Position numbers and translations under genes: made by a program. From positions 372,001 to 436,000 of the forward strand of contig JADJII010000001.1 of NCBI GenBank assembly GCA_016707075.1: a stretch of 64,000 nucleotides of DNA. Direction: 5' to 3'. The notes beneath the pieces are model-generated. The model worked only from the letters and a program-made list of their open reading frames with translations. It was not told where the DNA came from and ran no database searches. Of the stretch, positions 49,708-58,520 are shown piece after piece; the first letter of the stretch is position 1; the number at the start of each line of letters is the position of its first letter. Source of the stretch: Egaibacter danicus (GTDB lineage Bacteria > Pseudomonadota > Gammaproteobacteria > Burkholderiales > Burkholderiaceae_C).

Positions 49708-50544
49708 ATGACACATCAGCGGGACATGATTCGCACGGGGTTCGCCCCTTTTCAGCGCGCAGCAGTTGCTACTCTATTGATAGCTGCCTGCGCATATTCG
49801 ACGGGGGCCGGAGCCCAAAATCAATGTGAAAAGCCACTGTATTTCACGTTTGAGACCGGTAACATGGACGCCGCGCCCCTGATCGCCGAGGTGCTGGCCC
49901 GCCAAAAGGTCAAGGTGACTTTTTTTGCCGCCAATGAGCGCACGCGGGTGGGTGATGGCAGCCTGGGCAATCACTGGGCGCCCTGGTGGAAAGCACGGGC
50001 TGCCGAAGGGCATGAGCTGGCGTCGCTGACGTATGACCGCGTTGTCTGGCGCGGTGATGTTCCGGGCTTAGAGCCTCGTTTTCGCGTTCAGCCAACCTCT
50101 GGCGCACTGGAGGGTCGTGAATTCACGTGGGATGCCAAAAAATACTGTGAGCAGATTGCCTATGCGGCGGAGCGCCTGCAGGACCACACGGGTAAAAAGC
50201 CGCTGCCCCTGTTCCGTGCACCCACGGGCAAGACCTCACCCCGGCTGCTGAACGTTGCCCGGGCGTGCGGTTATGAACATGTGGGCTGGTCGGCGACGGG
50301 CGTTTTGGGTGACGATTTGCCCAGCGAAAAATTCAGCAATGAAGCGTTGCTGAAGAAATCTCTCAAGGACATCAAGCCGGGCGACGTGCTGGTGGCGCAT
50401 CTGGGTACCTGGTCGCGCAAGGACCCCTGGGCCCCGGCGGTGCTGGAGCCGCTGATCATGGGCCTGAAAGAAAAGGGCTTCTGTTTTGAGACGCTGCGCA
50501 CGCATCCCGCGTACAAAGACCGGATAGCGGCAGCACCGAAATAA
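49708..50544 (+). CDS. polysaccharide deacetylase-like protein lacking metal ligands
   Basis: The 278-residue protein has the NodB-like layout. A signal peptide comes first (VATLLIAACAYSTGAGAQ, which also holds a possible lipobox IAAC). LYFTFETGNMDAAPLIAEVLARQKVKVTFFAANE follows, then GHELASLTYDR, FRAPTGKTSPRLLNVARACGYEHVGW and VLVAHLGTWSRKDPW. Canonical members have an Asp pair or Asp-Thr in the first motif and His-xxx-His in the second. Here they are Glu-Thr and Leu-xxx-Arg, so catalysis is doubtful. Starts at 49657 and 49726 are also possible. The signal peptide is encoded by repeat copy G. Confidence 0.8.
   Translation: MTHQRDMIRTGFAPFQRAAVATLLIAACAYSTGAGAQNQCEKPLYFTFETGNMDAAPLIAEVLARQKVKVTFFAANERTRVGDGSLGNHWAPWWKARAAEGHELASLTYDRVVWRGDVPGLEPRFRVQPTSGALEGREFTWDAKKYCEQIAYAAERLQDHTGKKPLPLFRAPTGKTSPRLLNVARACGYEHVGWSATGVLGDDLPSEKFSNEALLKKSLKDIKPGDVLVAHLGTWSRKDPWAPAVLEPLIMGLKEKGFCFETLRTHPAYKDRIAAAPK
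49768..49823 (+). repeat. dispersed repeat, copy G (forward), inside a signal peptide
   Basis: GCTACTCTATTGATAGC, then GCGCATATTCG and GGGGCCGGAGCCC, at the shared spacing. It is in frame and encodes ATLLIAACAYSTGAGAQN, the hydrophobic core and cleavage site of the deacetylase-like protein. Confidence 0.82.
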
Positions 50545-50616
50545 CCCCATTGCGCCTGCGGGTCCTTGCATAGCAGTGGTTTGTCAGGCCTGGGCGTTGC
50601 GCGTTATGCTTGATCC

Positions 50617-51498
50617 ATGAACCTGTTTCTTGATTCCTTCTGGCGGGCGGTGGCTTATTGCGTGCGTCCCCGGGTGATCGCGCTGTCTTTCCTGCCGCTG
50701 ATCCTGATGGTGGCGGTGGCGCTGGGCTTGGGGTATTTCTTCTGGGAACCCGCAATCGACTGGGTGCGCACCGCGCTGGAAGGCTCCTCGATGGTGAACA
50801 ACGTCTGGGGCTGGTTGCAGGGCATTGGCCTTGGTAGCCTCAAGACGGTTCTGGCGCCGCTGGTAGTCATTTTTCTGGTCACACCGGTCATCGTGGTGGT
50901 ATCCCTGCTGGTGGTGGCCGTGCTGATGACGCCGGCGCTGGTTTCGCTGGTGGCTGAACGTCGCTTTCCTGCTCTGGAACGCAAGAAGGGCAGCTCGACG
51001 ATTCTGGGCGTGTTCTGGTCGCTTGGCTCCACGCTGCTGGCACTCATCGCACTGATTATTTCCGTGCCGTTGTGGCTGGTGCCGCCCCTGATCCTGATTT
51101 TGCCGCCGTTAATCTGGGGGTGGCTCACCTACCGGGTCATGACTTTTGACGCCCTGGCTGGACACGCCAGCAAGGAGGAGCGCCGGGAACTGATTCGCAG
51201 GCACCGGGGCTGGCTATTTGGCATGGGTGTGATGACCGGTTATCTGGGCGCTGCGCCCAGTCTGGTGTGGGCGTCAGGTGCGCTGTTTGCCGCTGCCTTT
51301 GTGGTGCTGGTGCCGCTGGCCATCTGGATTTACACATTGGTATTTGCGTTTTCATCGCTGTGGTTTTCGCATTACTGCCTGGCGGCACTGCAAGCCTTGC
51401 GGGCTGAGTTAGCTACTCCGGTGGCGCCAGCCGTTACCCCGGGCAAACCGCTACCATTGCGGGATGACTCCATCTTCACCGATACCTTTATCCCCTGA
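50617..51498 (+). CDS. EI24 domain-containing membrane protein
   Basis: The 293-residue protein has five to six long membrane helices with FLPLILMVAVALGLGYFFW, TVLAPLVVIFLVTPVIVVVS and LIISVPLWLVPPLILILPPLIWGWLTYRVMTFDAL, the EI24/CysZ pattern. CysZ mediates sulfate uptake, but members in this order have no proven substrate. The stop lies inside the next frame's possible start, which overlaps by up to 35 bases. Confidence 0.85.
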   Translation: MNLFLDSFWRAVAYCVRPRVIALSFLPLILMVAVALGLGYFFWEPAIDWVRTALEGSSMVNNVWGWLQGIGLGSLKTVLAPLVVIFLVTPVIVVVSLLVVAVLMTPALVSLVAERRFPALERKKGSSTILGVFWSLGSTLLALIALIISVPLWLVPPLILILPPLIWGWLTYRVMTFDALAGHASKEERRELIRRHRGWLFGMGVMTGYLGAAPSLVWASGALFAAAFVVLVPLAIWIYTLVFAFSSLWFSHYCLAALQALRAELATPVAPAVTPGKPLPLRDDSIFTDTFIP

Positions 51499-51514
51499 GT
51501 CTGATCAGGTCCGC

Positions 51515-52327
51515 ATGCCCCGTTTCGGGCTGATCATCGTTGGCGACGAAATCCTCTCGGGTAAACGTGCCGACAAGCACATGCCCAAACTCATCGAATT
51601 GCTGAGTGCGCGGGGCCTGCAACTGGACTATGCCGACTATGTGGGCGACTCACGCGACCGCATCACTGCCACGCTGGAGCGGGCGTTTGCGTCTGGTGAC
51701 GTGGTGTTTTCGTGCGGAGGCATCGGCGCTACACCGGATGACCACACCCGCCAGTGCGCAGCCATCGCCCTCGGCGTTGAACTGGCCCTGCACCCCCAGG
51801 CCGAGGCGCTGATTCGCGAACGCATGCAGGACGTTGCGAGGGAGCAGGGTACCGTCTACGAACCTGACCGCCCCGACAACATCCACCGGCTGAACATGGG
51901 CGTATTTCCAGTGGGTGCACAGATCATTCCCAACCCGTACAACAAGATTGCAGGCTTTTCCTGCCGGGGTCAACAGGCGGGCGCAGTTCACTTCGTGCCG
52001 GGCTTCCCGGTGATGGCCTGGCCCATGATGGAATGGGTGCTGGACACCTGGTACCAGCCGCTGTTCCAGAAGGGTACCTGGGTGGAGCAATCGGTCATCG
52101 TTTTTGGTGCAATGGAGGCTACCCTGACGCCCTTGATGGAGGACATTGAACGTCAATACGAGGGTGTCAAGGTATTCAGCCTGCCCAGTGTGGATCATCC
52201 GGAATATGGTCGGCATATCGAGCTGGGCGTCAAAGGCAATCCCAGCGCGGTCGGACAGGCTTATCCGGCGCTGCTGGATGGTTTGCGCAGGTTTCAGGCA
52301 AAGCTGGGCCCAGAGTTGGTGCGTTAA
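51515..52327 (+). CDS. molybdopterin-binding (MoCF domain) protein, CinA N-terminal-like
   Basis: This is a MoaB/Mog-fold protein of COG1058 type without the CinA amidase domain. From the ATG at 51515 it has 270 residues: MPRFGLIIVGDEILSGKRADKHM, VVFSCGGIGATPDDHTRQC and VHFVPGFPVMAWPMMEW. A start at 51464 would overlap the EI24 gene by 35 bases. The fold is named from molybdopterin enzymes, but members also act as nucleotide pyrophosphatases. With two oxyanion transporters in the window a cofactor role is possible but unproven. Confidence 0.88.
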   Translation: MPRFGLIIVGDEILSGKRADKHMPKLIELLSARGLQLDYADYVGDSRDRITATLERAFASGDVVFSCGGIGATPDDHTRQCAAIALGVELALHPQAEALIRERMQDVAREQGTVYEPDRPDNIHRLNMGVFPVGAQIIPNPYNKIAGFSCRGQQAGAVHFVPGFPVMAWPMMEWVLDTWYQPLFQKGTWVEQSVIVFGAMEATLTPLMEDIERQYEGVKVFSLPSVDHPEYGRHIELGVKGNPSAVGQAYPALLDGLRRFQAKLGPELVR

Positions 52328-52334
52328 TGTAGGA

Positions 52335-52351
52335 TGCACCATAATGGTGCA
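52335..52351. promoter_or_regulatory. NtrC binding site 1 upstream of glnA
   Basis: TGCACC, five bases, GGTGCA: a perfect match to the NtrC palindrome, about 150 bases before the sigma-54 promoter. Confidence 0.85.
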
Positions 52352-52360
52352 ATTGCCTTT

Positions 52361-52377
52361 TGCACCAAATGCATGCA
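52361..52377. promoter_or_regulatory. NtrC binding site 2 (half-conserved)
   Basis: TGCACC, five bases, CATGCA, 26 bases after site 1. The left half is perfect, the right half weak. Paired strong and weak NtrC sites are typical of glnA enhancers. Confidence 0.6.
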
Positions 52378-52461
52378 CGGAGGTGCGACTGTCTTTGCCT
52401 TCGCCGAATACTTCAATTTCGATTGATCAAGTCACCCTGAAGTCAGGGCAAAATACGTGAT

Positions 52462-52478
52462 TGCACCAATGTGGTCAG
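52462..52478. promoter_or_regulatory. NtrC-like site 3, close to the promoter
   Basis: TGCACC, five bases, GGTCAG, ending 11 bases before the -24 element. It could be a governor site that limits transcription at high NtrC phosphate. Confidence 0.5.
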
Positions 52479-52489
52479 CCGAGCCGGAT

Positions 52490-52505
52490 TGGCACAGAAA
52501 CTGCA
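52490..52505 (+). promoter_or_regulatory. sigma-54 promoter of glnA
   Basis: TGGCAC, five bases, CTGCA matches the -24/-12 consensus (GG and GC at the correct spacing), 48 bases before the glnA start. Confidence 0.85.
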
Positions 52506-52552
52506 TTCCGAGATAACAAACTTTTTACAACCAGTCCCAACAGGAGTATTTG

Positions 52553-53969
52553 ATGGCCAAGACCGTCGCAGACGTGATGAAGATGGTGAAAGAGAACGAA
52601 GTCAAGTTTGTTGATTTCCGTTTCACCGATACCCGTGGCAAAGAGCAGCACGTCACCGTGCCTGTGTCCCACTTTGACGAAGACAAGTTCACGGCCGGTC
52701 ACGCATTTGACGGGTCGTCCATCGCTGGCTGGAAGGGCATTGAAGCGTCCGACATGCAGTTGATGCCTGACCCCAATACCGCCAACATCGACCCCTTTTT
52801 CGAGGAAACCACGCTTTTCCTGCAGTGTGATGTGGTTGAGCCCAGCGATGGCAAGGCTTATGACCGCGATCCACGCTCCATCGCCAAGCGCGCTGAAGCC
52901 TACCTCAAGGCATCCGGTATTGGTGATACGGCTTATTTCGGGCCTGAACCCGAGTTCTTCATCTTCGACGGCGTGCGCTGGAGCAATGAGCCTGGCAAGG
53001 TCATGTTCGAAATCGAAGAGTACGAAGCGCCCTGGAACAGTGGTGCCAAGCTTGAAGGTGGCAATCGTGGTCACCGCCCCACCGTCAAGGGCGGCTACTT
53101 CCCTGTGCCTCCAGTGGACAGCACACAGGACATGCGGGCCGAGATGTCCCTGATTCTGGAAAGCCTGGGCGTACCGGTCGAGGTGTTTCACCATGAGGTC
53201 GCAGGTGCAGGTCAGAACGAAATTGGTACCCGTTTCAGCACGCTGGTCCAGCGCGCTGACTGGACCCAGGTTCTGAAGTACGTGGTGTGGAATGTGGCCA
53301 ATGCCTACGGCAAGACTGCCACTTTCATGCCCAAGCCCTACGCTGGCGATAACGGCTCCGGCATGCACGTACACCAGTCCATCTGGAAAGATGGCAAGAA
53401 CCTGTTTGCCGGCGACGGCTATGCCGGCCTGAGCGATTTCGCGCTGTACTACATCGGCGGCATCATCAAGCATGCCCGTGCGCTGAACGCCATTACCAAC
53501 CCCGGTACCAACAGCTACAAGCGCCTGGTGCCCGGCTTCGAAGCCCCGGTCAAGCTGGCCTACAGCTCGCGCAACCGCTCGGCATCCATCCGCATTCCGT
53601 TTGTGGCCAACCCGAAGGGTCGCCGTATCGAAGCGCGTTTCCCCGATCCTTCAGCCAACCCTTTACCTGTGCTTCTCCGCCCTGATGATGGCGGGTCTGG
53701 ACGGCGTGGAGAACAAGATCCATCCGGGCGAAGCTGCTACCAAAGACCTCTATCATCTGCCACCCGAGGAAGATGCCAAGGTACCAACCGTTTGCCACAG
53801 CCTCGACCAGGCGCTGGACTACCTCGACAAGGGCCGCAGCTTCCTGACCAAAGGCGGTGTGTTCACTGATTCCATGCTGGATGCCTATATCGAGCTCAAG
53901 ATGGCTGAGGTGACGCGTTTCCGCATGGCGCCGCACCCGGTTGAATACGATATGTACTATTCGCTGTAA
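52553..53969 (+). pseudogene. glnA: type I glutamine synthetase, single-base frameshift
   Basis: GlnA condenses ammonia and glutamate. AGGAG precedes the ATG at 52553; the start MAKTVADVMKMVKENEVKFVDFRF, FGPEPEFFIFDGV, NGSGMHVHQSIWKDGKNLF and the later KMAEVTRFRMAPHPVEYDMYYSL are all family standard. The frame breaks at 53662-53664: one extra T in the TTT of the codons for ANPYLCF. Removing it gives a continuous 471-residue protein, the usual length. Since the gene has intact promoter sites and every domain, and three other single-base breaks lie nearby, a sequence error is the likeliest cause. Confidence 0.9.
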
Positions 53970-53989
53970 TTCGATACAGCATGTTGCTG

Positions 53990-54020
53990 AAAAAGGACGG
54001 CTTAGGCCGTCCTTTTTGTT
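53990..54020 (+). terminator. glnA terminator
   Basis: AAAAAGGACGGC and GCCGTCCTTTTT form a stem with loop TTAG, followed by GTTTG. Confidence 0.85.
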
Positions 54021-54108
54021 TGTAGGGGAATGGTAAATTTTGATAACGTCTCCATATAACGCATACTTGGTCAGCAGTCCCTGCATTCTTTTGATGCGCG
54101 GAGTTTTC

Positions 54109-54598
54109 ATGAAATACGCTTTATTCATCCCATTAGCCGCTACTTTTTTGGCAACCAGCAGTTACTCGCAGGAACCGATATATCGTTGCGGCAACGAGTA
54201 CACCAACACCAAGCCAACGTCGGAGAAGACGGGGTGCAAGCTGCTGGAGGGTTCCAACGTCACCGTGATCCAGGGCACCAGGCCCAATGCCACCGCACCG
54301 GTGCGTGTGGCCAATGCCACCCAGTCGTCCGCACCCCCGTATTGACTCGGGTGACCAGAAATCACGGGATTCGGATGCACGCCAGATTCTGGAGTCCGAG
54401 CTCAAAAAGGCAGAAGCCCGGCAGGCCGAGCTTCTGCGTGAATACAACAATGGTGAACCCGAGAAGCAGGGCGGAGAAGCCCGCAACCACCAGAAGTACC
54501 TGGACCGCGTGGCGGAGCTCAAAGCCAGCCTGGCCCGTAACGAAAGTGATATTGCCGGTATCCGACGTGAGTTGGGACGTTTTCCTGCGTCAAAATAG
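54109..54598 (+). pseudogene. secreted DUF4124-like/coiled-coil protein, single-base frameshift
   Basis: The N-terminal frame (from the ATG at 54109, GGAG upstream) reads MKYALFIPLAATFLATSSYS, a Sec signal, then QEPIYRCGNEYTNT and a region to SSAPPY, where it stops. The next frame continues RIDSGDQKSRDSDARQILES and a coiled coil ending GRFPASK. Removing one C from the five at 54334-54338 joins them into 162 residues, a size seen for this kind of protein in the order. It stands before ntrB and may be cotranscribed with it. Function is unknown. Confidence 0.75.
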
Positions 54599-54603
54599 GC
54601 GGC

Positions 54604-55695
54604 TTGAACAAGCCTGCTTCGTCGGCTCCGGCCGTCACTTCATCTTATCCCCGATTCCAGTCGTTTGACCTGCTGGCCACGCTCGTGGCTGTGGTGCGCA
54701 ACGATGGTGCGGTGTTGTTTGCCAATGCCGCGCTGGAAGACGCGCTGGGTACGTCACGGCGCACGATTGAGGGCTCTCATTTTCCTGACAACTTTACCGA
54801 GCCTCATCTGCTGATGAACGCACTGGAGGGGGCCGGTGGCAACGAGTTTGCTGCCTTGCGTTACGACGCGTGGCTCAAGCGGCTGAACCATGAGCCGGTG
54901 CCGGTACACGTGATCGTGACGCAAACGGAGTCGCCGGGCCAGATCATTGTGGAGCTGTTGCCTCTGGAGCAGCAAACCCGCCAGGACCGCGAAGAGCGGC
55001 TGGCCGATCAGGCGCAGGCTAATAAGGAGTTGATCCGCAATCTTGCGCATGAAATCAAGAACCCATTGGGTGGCATTCGGGGCGCTGCGCAACTGCTGGA
55101 GATGGAGATTGAATCCAGAGGCTTGAAGGAGTACACGCAGGTCATCATTCACGAGGCGGATCGACTGCAAACACTGGTGGATCGTTTGCTGGCACCTCAT
55201 CGCAGGCCGCACCTGGTGGGCGACGTGAATATCCACGAAGTCTGTGAGCGCGTGCGGTCACTTATCCTGGCGGAGTTTCCCAAAGGTCTGCAGGTGGTGC
55301 GTGACTACGACACATCCATTCCGGAGTTCCGGGGGGACCGCGAGCAATTGATTCAATCGGTGCTCAACATTGCCCATAACGCCTGTCAGGCGCTGGTGGA
55401 ACGCATTGCGGCAGGTGATGCGCGTCTTACTTTTTCCACTCGCGTAGCGCGACAAGTGACATTTGGTAAACAGCGCTACCGGTTGGCACTGGAATTGCAT
55501 GTCATCGATAACGGACCGGGCATACCCGAGTCAATCAAGGACCGTATTTTCTATCCGCTGGTGTCGGGCAGGGAAGGTGGTTCGGGATTGGGCCTCACAC
55601 TGGCTCAGACCTTTGTGCAACAGCATCATGGTTTGATCGAGTGTGAGAGTGTGCCGGGACGTACGGATTTCAAATTATTGATACCGCTGCCGTGA
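54604..55695 (+). CDS. glnL: nitrogen regulation sensor histidine kinase NtrB
   Basis: NtrB phosphorylates NtrC when nitrogen is short, under PII control. The 363-residue protein begins with TTG at 54604. It has a PAS domain (LVAVVRNDGAVLFANAALEDALG), the H-box NLAHEIKNPLGGIRGAAQLLE, the N-box NIAHNACQAL and the ATP-lid motifs DNGPGIP and GGSGLGLTLAQ. No membrane segment is present, as expected. It is followed by ntrC after 37 bases and preceded by glnA, the classic glnA-ntrB-ntrC order. Confidence 0.95.
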   Translation: MNKPASSAPAVTSSYPRFQSFDLLATLVAVVRNDGAVLFANAALEDALGTSRRTIEGSHFPDNFTEPHLLMNALEGAGGNEFAALRYDAWLKRLNHEPVPVHVIVTQTESPGQIIVELLPLEQQTRQDREERLADQAQANKELIRNLAHEIKNPLGGIRGAAQLLEMEIESRGLKEYTQVIIHEADRLQTLVDRLLAPHRRPHLVGDVNIHEVCERVRSLILAEFPKGLQVVRDYDTSIPEFRGDREQLIQSVLNIAHNACQALVERIAAGDARLTFSTRVARQVTFGKQRYRLALELHVIDNGPGIPESIKDRIFYPLVSGREGGSGLGLTLAQTFVQQHHGLIECESVPGRTDFKLLIPLP

Positions 55696-55732
55696 GAGGT
55701 TCACGGCAGCAAGACCAGGGATAACCAACGAC

Positions 55733-57298
55733 ATGAAGCCGATTTGGATCGTAGATGATGACCAGTCCATACGCTTCGTTCTGGAGAAGGCGCTGCTGCG
55801 CGAAAACCTGCCTACCCGCAGCTTCACCAACCCGCGAGATGTGCTGGCGGCACTGGATTCGTCCTCAGACGAGGAAGGCCCGCAAATCATGGTCAGTGAT
55901 ATTCGCATGCCTGGGGGCTCAGGGCTGGAGTTGCTGGACAAGGTAAAGGCCAAGCACCCCGGCTTGCCGGTGATCATCATGACGGCTTTCTCCGATCTGG
56001 ACAGCGCCGTGTCAGCGTTTCAGGGCGGTGCTTTCGAATACCTACCCAAACCATTTAATTTACCGAAGGCCGTGGCGCTCATTCGCCGCGCCGTCGAAGA
56101 AAGTCTGCGCGAAGATGTAGCGCAGGAACGCACAACTGCTGCGCCAGAAATGCTCGGCCAGGCGCCGGCCATGCAGGATGTGTTTCGAGCGATTGGCCGT
56201 CTGAGCCAGAGCAACGTGACTGTGCTGATCACTGGAGAGTCGGGTTCGGGTAAAGAGCTCGTGGCGCGCGCATTGCATAAACATTCTCCGCGCGGCGATG
56301 CGGGCAACAATGGTCCGTTTGTGGCCATCAATACGGCGGCTATCCCCAAGGACTTGCTGGAGTCTGAATTGTTTGGGCATGAGCGGGGTGCATTCACTGG
56401 CGCGCAGACCATGCGGCGTGGGCGCTTTGAGCAGGCCGATGGCGGTACGCTATTTCTGGACGAGATCGGTGACATGCCGTTCGACTTGCAGACCCGTCTG
56501 CTGCGTGTGCTCAGTGACGGGCACTTCTACCGCGTCGGTGGTCACTCGGCCGTCAAGACCAATGTGCGCGTCATTGCTGCTACCCACCAGGACCTGGAGC
56601 AACGTGTTCGCGAGGGGGCGTTCCGGGAAGACCTGTTTCACCGTCTCAATGTCATTCGCCTGCGCCTGCCGGCCTTGCGTGAGCGGCGGGAAGATATCGC
56701 CATGCTGACACGTCACTTTCTGGGTGTGAGCGCGTTGCAACTGGGAATTGAGCCCAAGCGCATTTCCGATGCGGCCCTGGTGCGCCTGAGCACTTTTTCC
56801 TTCCCGGGCAATGTGCGTCAGTTGGAGAACATCTGCCACTGGCTCACTGTTATGGCGCCTGCCCAGCTGATCGAGCCGAAGGATTTGCCTCCGGAGGTAC
56901 TGGCTGCATCTGAAGAAACGACCAGTTCGCCAGCGCCCGATGCTGTTTTGACTGCAGGTACGACCAATGCCGCGGGTTTTATCTCGCCGCCAGTTGTTAC
57001 CAGGGTCACGGCGGCGAGTGCACCTGCGGAAGCGGGAATCACCGCGGCTGCGACGCCCGTCGCAACTGAGCGGGGTTTGCATGATGCCGGTTGGGAGCAA
57101 GATCTCGAAACCGAGGCGCTGGAGCTTCTGGTCAGTGGCCGTCCGGACGTGTGGGATGCGCTCACACGTCGTTTTGAGTCCAGGCTGATTCATGCAGCAC
57201 TACAAAACACCCGGGGGCGCCGCATCGAGGCGGCGCAAAAACTGGGCATTGGTCGCAACACCATTACCCGCAAGATTCAGGAGCTGGGCCTGGAGTAA
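55733..57298 (+). CDS. glnG: nitrogen regulation response regulator NtrC
   Basis: NtrC activates sigma-54 promoters. The 521-residue protein has a receiver domain (MKPIWIVDDDQSIRFVLEKAL; phosphoacceptor in MVSDIRMPGGSG). A complete AAA+ domain follows (GESGSGKELVARALH; GAFTGAQ; GTLFLDEIGDMP; FPGNVRQLENI). After an Ala/Thr-rich linker longer than usual comes a Fis-type HTH (AAQKLGIGRNTITRKIQELGLE). It should act on the three sites upstream of glnA in this window. Confidence 0.96.
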   Translation: MKPIWIVDDDQSIRFVLEKALLRENLPTRSFTNPRDVLAALDSSSDEEGPQIMVSDIRMPGGSGLELLDKVKAKHPGLPVIIMTAFSDLDSAVSAFQGGAFEYLPKPFNLPKAVALIRRAVEESLREDVAQERTTAAPEMLGQAPAMQDVFRAIGRLSQSNVTVLITGESGSGKELVARALHKHSPRGDAGNNGPFVAINTAAIPKDLLESELFGHERGAFTGAQTMRRGRFEQADGGTLFLDEIGDMPFDLQTRLLRVLSDGHFYRVGGHSAVKTNVRVIAATHQDLEQRVREGAFREDLFHRLNVIRLRLPALRERREDIAMLTRHFLGVSALQLGIEPKRISDAALVRLSTFSFPGNVRQLENICHWLTVMAPAQLIEPKDLPPEVLAASEETTSSPAPDAVLTAGTTNAAGFISPPVVTRVTAASAPAEAGITAAATPVATERGLHDAGWEQDLETEALELLVSGRPDVWDALTRRFESRLIHAALQNTRGRRIEAAQKLGIGRNTITRKIQELGLE

Positions 57299-57399
57299 AT
57301 CAGTTCTTCTAATGTTTTCTGAAATTAAGTAATAAACGTGTTTGATGGCCGGCAGCTGCGCAAAATGGGTTTCCGTATTACCCATTACCGGAGAGTCCC

Positions 57400-58514
57400 A
57401 TGCGCATCGGCGTTCCAAGGAAATCAAAAACCATGAATACCGGGTTGGCCTGACCCCTGCCAGTGTGCGTGAACTGGTGGCGCAGGGCCACCAGGTTCTC
57501 GTTCAGCGTGATGCCGGCAGCGCCATTGGACTGGAAGATGCGCAGTATCAGGCGGCAGGTGCCGAAATCGTGAATGCGGCACCTGCCGTGTTTGAGCGCG
57601 CCGACTTGGTGGTGAAGGTCAAGGAGCCTCAGCCGCAGGAATGCGCGATGTTGCGACCGGGTCAGATTCTGTATACCTATCTGCATCTGGCGCCTGATCC
57701 CCGGCAGACGGCAGCGTTGATCAAATCAGGTGCGATATGCATAGCGTATGAAACGATCACCGGGCCTGGAGGCGGTTTGCCGCTTTTGGCGCCCATGAGT
57801 GAGGTGGCTGGCCGTATGGCGATTCAAGCCGGAGCAACCCATCTCGAAAAGTCTCATGGTGGCCGTGGCCTGTTGCTGGGCGGCGTACCGGGCGTGGCAG
57901 CGGGCCATGTTGTGATCCTCGGTGCGGGTGTCGTCGGCAGCAACGCGCTGCAGATGGCGGTAGGCCTGGGCGCGCGGGTGACGGTGATCGACAAAAACAT
58001 GGACCGTCTTCGTGCGCTGGACCTGGTCTTCGGTAACCGCATCAGTACGCTTTACTCGACGGAGTCCAGCATTGAAGACGCGGTGCTGGATGCCGATCTG
58101 GTTGTTGGCGGAGTGTTGGTGCCCGGTGCTGCAGCCCCCAAACTGGTCACCCGGGCACACATTGCCCGCATGAAGAAAGGCTCCGTGGTGGTGGATGTGG
58201 CAATTGACCAGGGTGGCTGCTTCGAGACATCCCACGCGACAACGCACGCCGAGCCCACTTATATGGTGGAAGGTGTGGTGCATTACTGCGTCGCCAACAT
58301 GCCAGGTGGCGTAGCGCGTACTTCAACCTTTGCCCTGAACAACGCCACGATTGGGCATGCGGTGGCGCTGGCCAATAAAGGGTGGCAGACGGCGCTGCGT
58401 GACAACCCGCATTTGCGTAACGGCCTGAACGTCTGCAAGGGCCACGTCACCTATGAGGCAGTGGCACGCGAACTGAATCTGCCATTCGTGAGCGCTGACG
58501 GCCTGCTGGACTGA
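57400..58514 (+). CDS. ald: alanine dehydrogenase, frameshift near the N-terminus
   Basis: Ald interconverts alanine with pyruvate and ammonia using NAD. A start at ATG 57400 gives MRIGVP, the family's beginning, but the following bases lack one A at 57417-57418. The conserved KEIKNHEYRVGLTPASVREL continues only in the +1 frame. Restoring the A gives 371 residues, the standard length. Otherwise complete: EKSHGGRGLLLGGVPGV, VVILGAGVVGSNALQMA, and VANMPGGVARTSTFALNNAT. As it stands, the first six codons are separated from the rest; this is probably an assembly error. Confidence 0.9.
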
Positions 58515-58520
58515 TGGTGC

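Noticed and set aside
51405..51430. Another weak match to the repeat (TTAGCTACTCC) within the EI24 gene
   Set aside because: Only about eight bases match, with no left arm and no right arm.
54040..54108. In-frame upstream start for the small secreted protein
   Set aside because: It would place non-signal residues before a clear Sec signal; the ATG at 54109 has a good ribosome site.
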